DNA of 64,000 bases from Zonotrichia leucophrys gambelii (taxonomy: Eukaryota; Chordata; Aves; Passeriformes; Passerellidae), in the NCBI RefSeq assembly GCF_028769735.1, contig NC_088178.1:3414001-3478000 (forward strand), given 5' to 3'. Position 1 is the stretch's first letter. Every line of letters begins with the position of its first letter. A program made the position numbers and the translations under genes. The notes under the pieces are model-generated. The model did not search any database. It saw only the letters and a list, made by a program, of their open reading frames with translations, and was not told where the DNA came from. Shown here in pieces: positions 59,901 through 64,000 of the stretch.

Positions 59901-59904
59901 AAAA

Positions 59905-60168
59905 TAGCTGGAGAGGGAGGTTTTGTTCAGGGCATGGAGTGACAGGGCAAGGGGCAATGGGGTGAAACTGTCAGAGGGCAGGGTGAGATGGGATATTGGG
60001 AAGAAATTCTTCCCTGTGAGGGTGGTGAGGCCCTGGGACAGGGTGCTCAGGGAAGTTGTGGCTGCCCCATCCCCGGAAGGGCCAAGGCCAGGTTGGAGAG
60101 TGCTTGGAGCAGGGGAGGAATAAGATGGTCTTTAAAGTCCCTTCCAACCCAAACCATTGTAGGGATTC
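59905..60168 (+). mobile_element. CR1 LINE 3' fragment, plus orientation
   Basis: It contains TGGGATATTGGGAAGAAATT, TTCCCTGTGAGGGTGGTGAG, CCTGGGACAGGGTGCTCAGG and ends AAGTCCCTTCCAACCCAAAC, the sense CR1 3' tail. It lies immediately upstream of the CpG island at 60.3 kb. Confidence 0.85.
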
Positions 60169-60497
60169 AAGCATCACCCAGCAAGAGCAGCTCCCCGTGT
60201 CCGGGGATGCTGTGCTCTGTCCTAGCACGGAGCTCAGGCTGCTCCAGCGCTGCTCCATGCCCTGGCAGGCAGAGTTTGCCTCCAGAGGGCAGGAAGGAGG
60301 AATCGGGCAGCAAAGGAGATTTGTGCGGGAGGAAACGAGCGGAGCGCTCCGCCCGAGAGCGAGGGGCAGCGCGGGAGGCTCCGCAGGGAGCTCTCGGGGG
60401 CTCGGGAAGGATCGCACGGAGCCCGAGAGAGCTCCGAGCAGGGAGCGGCAGGGCGGTGCGAGGGGCAGGCGGGGCGCGGCGGGGCCCGAGGAGCGCC

Positions 60498-60550
60498 CGG
60501 CCCCCATCCCATCCCCATCCCATCCCCATCCCCATCCCTCCATCCCTCCC
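60498..60550. repeat. CCCAT/CCCCAT repeat, G-quadruplex-capable on the minus strand
   Basis: Repeated CCCATCCCCATCCC units leave many GGG or GGGG runs separated by one to three bases on the minus strand. It ends about 170 bases before the ATG of the signal-peptide exon. Confidence 0.85.
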
Positions 60551-60722
60551 CCGCCGAGCGGCCGCGCCGCGGGTCGCCGCCCGCCACCCGGCAGGTTGTA
60601 AAGTCATTAACTCCCCCAGCCATGCCGGGCCGCGCTCCGCGGGCCCCGCCGCGCCCGCAGCCGCCGCTGGTGGGGCCGCCGAGCCGCCTCCTCCTCCGCG
60701 GCAGCGGCAGCAGCAGCGCGGC

Positions 60723-60800
60723 ATGGCCGCCGCTCCCCGCCGCCGCCTCCTCCTCCTCCTGCTGCTTCTGCTCCGCGCCGCCGCCCCCCTGGGCGATAAG
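60723..60800 (+). CDS. first coding exon of an unidentified secreted or membrane protein
   Basis: The ATG at 60723 opens MAAAPRRR, then a run of nine leucines, then RAAAPLGDK, and a consensus donor AAG|GTAAGC follows 60800 in phase 0. This is a textbook signal peptide: basic n-region, hydrophobic core, small residues before a likely cleavage site near Ala-Ala-Ala-Pro. The exon sits in a CpG island on the plus strand. No following exon was recognised before 64000, so the product cannot be named. FAM163A, the gene expected on this side, would be on the other strand and has no signal peptide of this kind. Confidence 0.6.
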
Positions 60801-63800
60801 GTAAGCGCCGAGCCTCCCCCCGCGCCCTCCCTCCCTCCTGCCTTCCTTCCCTCCCTTCCTTCCCTCCCTCCCCTCGGGGAGCGCGGCGGGGCAGGCACGG
60901 ACGGAGCGGGGTCCCACGCGCGGCCCCTCGCCCGTCCTTCCCCGCGGGTTTCAGGTTCCCGGGATCCCCGCGCTTCCCTCCCTTGCACAGGCAAGGGGGG
61001 TTTGTCGCGTGTCCCCCAGGGTGACCCCGAGGAGCAGGCTTTGCCCGCTGGCCGTGCCCGGCACTAACAAAAGGCTGATGGGGGTGTGAGGATGCACCAA
61101 GGGGGTCCCAGCATCACCAGAGGGACCACGGGGGCGCGGCGCCTTTCCCTGCCTGGGGGTTCGCCCGGAGCTGCCCACCACGTCCATCCCTCCACGTTCG
61201 TCCCCAGCAGAAGGCTGGCTCAAATTTAGGGCTGGAAACAAACAGATTTCCCCCTTCCCTGTGTCCCCCGCCACCCCCAGCACGGCTTCAGGCAGCTGCT
61301 TTAACCATGGGGTGCCTGTCCAGGCATCAGCGCCCCGCGCTGCCCTCATCTCTCCTCGGCTCCACAAAGGAGCCCTCAGCCCGGCCCTCCTCCCGGGGCA
61401 CTTGTTTCACCGAGACCCTGTGCCTGTCCCGTCTCGGTCCCGAGCCCCAGCCGGGGTGAGCGGCCCCGTTCCCGTGAAATCCGCGTTCCCGGCAGAAATG
61501 CCGGCTTCGCGGGGCGCCGGCACTGCCCCTGCCTGCACGGGTCACTGCCTGCATTGTGCCTCGGCGCTCCCGCTTCCTCGAGGGGAACCCGGCCGCATTT
61601 CTTTGCTGCCTAAGGAATTCTGCTCTGCTAAAGGAAGAGGGTTTTGGGTTGTGTTTCCCACCCCCAGACTCACGGCTGGGATAAAGCAATCCCACATGAG
61701 CCGTTTCAGACACAGAGAAGACCAGACACTGCAGATTTACTGGGGATAACTCAGGTTTGAGGAGCAGCAGTGTCTCCTGTTCTGGGGTTTGTCTTAATTT
61801 TGACGCTCAAGCGTCTCACTCCCACTTTGTTTTTACCTCCCTGCACATCTGCTGCCTGTTCTGTTTACCCTGAGCTGCAGGGCTAAGCCAGAAGCTTCAG
61901 GCAGAGCAAGCCAGGTCAGGCTAAACAGATGTGAAATCCTTCATTCGGGACCGACCGGGACGGATTCCTCCATCAACACGTGTGCCCTCCTGCCCCAGCA
62001 GCTGTGTTTGCACAAGGGCATCCCCAGGTGGGAGGAGGGCTCCCCGGGATAAACACACACCAGCTCTATCCTGAAAGCTTCCCTTGCTCCCCACAGAGCA
62101 CTCTGATCACAGATGATGTGCTGTGAATTGTCCCGGTGGCTGGTACTGATTGTTGTGGGTCTCTACTACAAGGCAGCAAACAAAATGCTCACTGGGGAAC
62201 TAACCTGTGGTTCCTCCTGCCCTCCCGTTGTCCATATAAAACATTTTACAAAGAGCGTCAGAAAACATCAATCCACAGTTTGGGCAAGCAGCTTCCGAAC
62301 CAACTTCCTTCCTAACTCCATTCAATGCCTCTGCAGAACCTGGTGATAGACGCGTCTCATGTTCACTCCCTCCTCTCCCTGCGCAGTTTTCCATCCTTTC
62401 TAGCAGCTTGCCCCAGGATAACAGCGTTGTCCTGCTTGCAGGGAATGACCTGACTTGGACCCAGTGTTCTGCAATGACGTGCAGCACTTGCCTGTGAACT
62501 TTCTGCCATGGCAGGATTATGAACAGAACTTGCTAGTTTCTCCACTGACTTCTGTTCACTGGTTTTCTAATTTGCTTTTCATCTGTGCCTCATTCCATGG
62601 CCAGATTTTTGTTACTTATCTGCTGCAATTCCACATCCTTAACAAGCTTCCATTTTCCCACAGATTACTGTTCTTCCTGATCCCTTAAAAATTATTCTGC
62701 ATTGCTTGTTTCACCTCAGATACCTGCCCCCATGAAAAACTCCTCAGATACCTTATTTCAGCTTTTCTAGGGAAAATTTGGGTTTGTGTCTGCTTCCAGT
62801 ATTGCATCTCTCACACAGACTATTTAGTCTACACAAATAGTGTAAAACAATGACAGGCTGAGAAATAGCTTTATACAAACCCCAACATAATTGCAACTGC
62901 TATTGTTTTTTTCTCAGGGCTCTGGTGGAGTGTATCACCACAGCTTTAGTCAGAGAATGAGATGGGGAACCCAAACCAGGGGCGTTGAACACGGTCATTC
63001 ATTCCCAGATAATAATCTGCCATTCATTCCAGGCATTCAGACATCTGAAGCTACTTAGTATTTCACTAAGTGGTGTGGTTTGCTGTAGAGAGAAGCCCTT
63101 CAGTAAAGGGATTGTGGAAATTTCTGGTAGAGGACATAGAGTTAACAGCCCCAGAAAAGGTCTGGGAAGAATTTATTTCATTTTCAGCTGCTGTTTTGAG
63201 TTGTCCTACACGCTCAGACAGGGCTGAGCAGAACATTTTACGACAGCTACTGTGCCCTTCAGTGGTGGCCCAGCCCTCAAGGCTGCAGAGAGAGCTTTTC
63301 CCCCAGCTCCTCTATTAAGGAGGCATGTTTGTGGTCTCTCTTCCCAGACAGCTTTTTTTCCAGGCTCTAATGAATCTCAAGATTAGGCACAACAATAAGC
63401 AACACGGGGGACTGGTAATTGCAGCCATTCCCAGGTCTCTGGGAAAGCCAGAGCAGCTCTGAGCTCATCCAGGGCATGACAGAGAGGCAGTGGAGAATTT
63501 ATTTTATCCCTTTAAACTTCAGAAAGGCCGCCTGGAAATCCGATAGGATGTCAGGCCAGGCCCACCCTTGTGTGCAGGGCTGGAGCATTTGTTGCTTGTG
63601 GCGGCCTTTGTTTGGCAGGGGGGAGAGGGGAAGCAGCTGCTGGGCCTTGGCTTGGGCAGAAAGAGCTTTCAGTAGCTTGGAGAGTGGTGTTCCTGTGACA
63701 CTGGCAAGAATGGAGAGAGGCATTTTATCCTGGAAAATTCCCTGCAGGTTGGGGTTCCCAGGGCAGCCCTGCCATCGCCTCCAGCTCAGGTGTGCAGGCA

Positions 63801-64000
63801 CAGGAATTCCTTGGTCAGCCTCAGAGAGGAAAAGCTGCAGCTCTGCAACCACCAGGTGCCAAAGCACAGGAACCTCAGGGGAATTCTTGTGGGGAGCACC
63901 TGGCTGAGCTGGAATATGGTCTGTCTGTTCTAGGGATGGAAATTCCCATCACCTAAGCAATCATGTTTCCTTTAGGCAGAGCCCTGTGCATCTCCTGTGC
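60801..64000 (+). other. presumed first intron of the unidentified gene
   Basis: After the CpG island the sequence returns to ordinary composition. Open frames such as 62113-62346 and 63419-63907 show no domain, signal or consensus splice context convincing enough to call an exon. Confidence 0.5.
60839..60880. repeat. pyrimidine tract (CCTCCCTTCC)n
   Basis: Imperfect CCTT and CCCTC units just inside the intron after the signal-peptide exon. Confidence 0.8.

Larger units (their letters stand above)
60300..61060. promoter_or_regulatory. CpG island at a plus-strand promoter
   Basis: A strong rise in CpG between AT-richer flanks, containing the signal-peptide exon. There is no clear TATA box. 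It includes a CCCAT-type G-rich repeat and a pyrimidine tract after the exon. Confidence 0.75.

Noticed and set aside
59988..61067. 359-codon plus-strand frame
   Set aside because: It reads through a CR1 fragment, the promoter and past the donor at 60800; only 60723-60800 looks real.
63419..63907. 162-codon plus-strand frame near the right edge
   Set aside because: Trp/Ser/Cys-rich chance frame without conserved content or a matching acceptor in phase 0.
54000..64000. FAM163A, expected next to TOR1AIP2 from human synteny
   Set aside because: No frame on either strand carries its membrane-helix N-terminus; it may lie beyond the right edge or be absent.

Overview
The window reads as vertebrate nuclear DNA, most likely from a bird. 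Genes are split into short exons with consensus GT-AG splice sites, promoters sit in CpG islands, and the interspersed repeats I recognise are 3' pieces of CR1-type LINEs, the typical avian retroposon. I see no prokaryotic, viral or CRISPR structure.

Layout: from the left edge to about 30.3 kb, on the minus strand, lies the 5' part of CEP350, encoding a very large centrosomal/microtubule-anchoring protein. Fifteen coding exons (about 1300 codons) plus a non-coding first exon in a CpG island are visible; the gene runs off the left edge. From 30.4 to 36.5 kb is AT-rich sequence with no gene I can recognise. From 36.5 to 45.5 kb, minus strand, is TOR1AIP1 (LAP1), an inner nuclear membrane protein, in six confident coding exons plus one possible microexon. 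From 45.6 to 48.4 kb is a short spacer with a CR1 fragment. From 48.4 to 53.9 kb, plus strand, is TOR1AIP2 (LULL1), the ER/nuclear-envelope paralogue, in one non-coding and six coding exons. Its probable 3' UTR and intergenic sequence follow. At 60.3-61.1 kb is a further CpG island whose plus-strand exon encodes a signal peptide of a gene I cannot name; the rest of the window shows no further exon I trust.

The order CEP350 - TOR1AIP1 - TOR1AIP2, with the last gene divergent, is the one I know from human 1q25, seen here in reverse. TOR1AIP1 and TOR1AIP2 encode the membrane-anchored cofactors whose luminal domains activate the Torsin AAA+ ATPases, so the middle of the window is a Torsin-cofactor locus made by an old duplication.

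The most useful oddities are: (1) a 42-bp unit present three times at the 3' end of a TOR1AIP1 exon, each copy ending in its own in-frame splice donor; (2) a run of twelve A in TOR1AIP2, in the exon before the membrane anchor, where the reading frame does not join the last exon unless one base is gained or an exon has been missed; (3) a glycine-arginine repeat in the LAP1 N-terminus; and (4) the orphan signal-peptide exon. I found no wholly new biological system. Exon limits come from reading splice consensus and checking phase by hand; no alignment or transcript was available.
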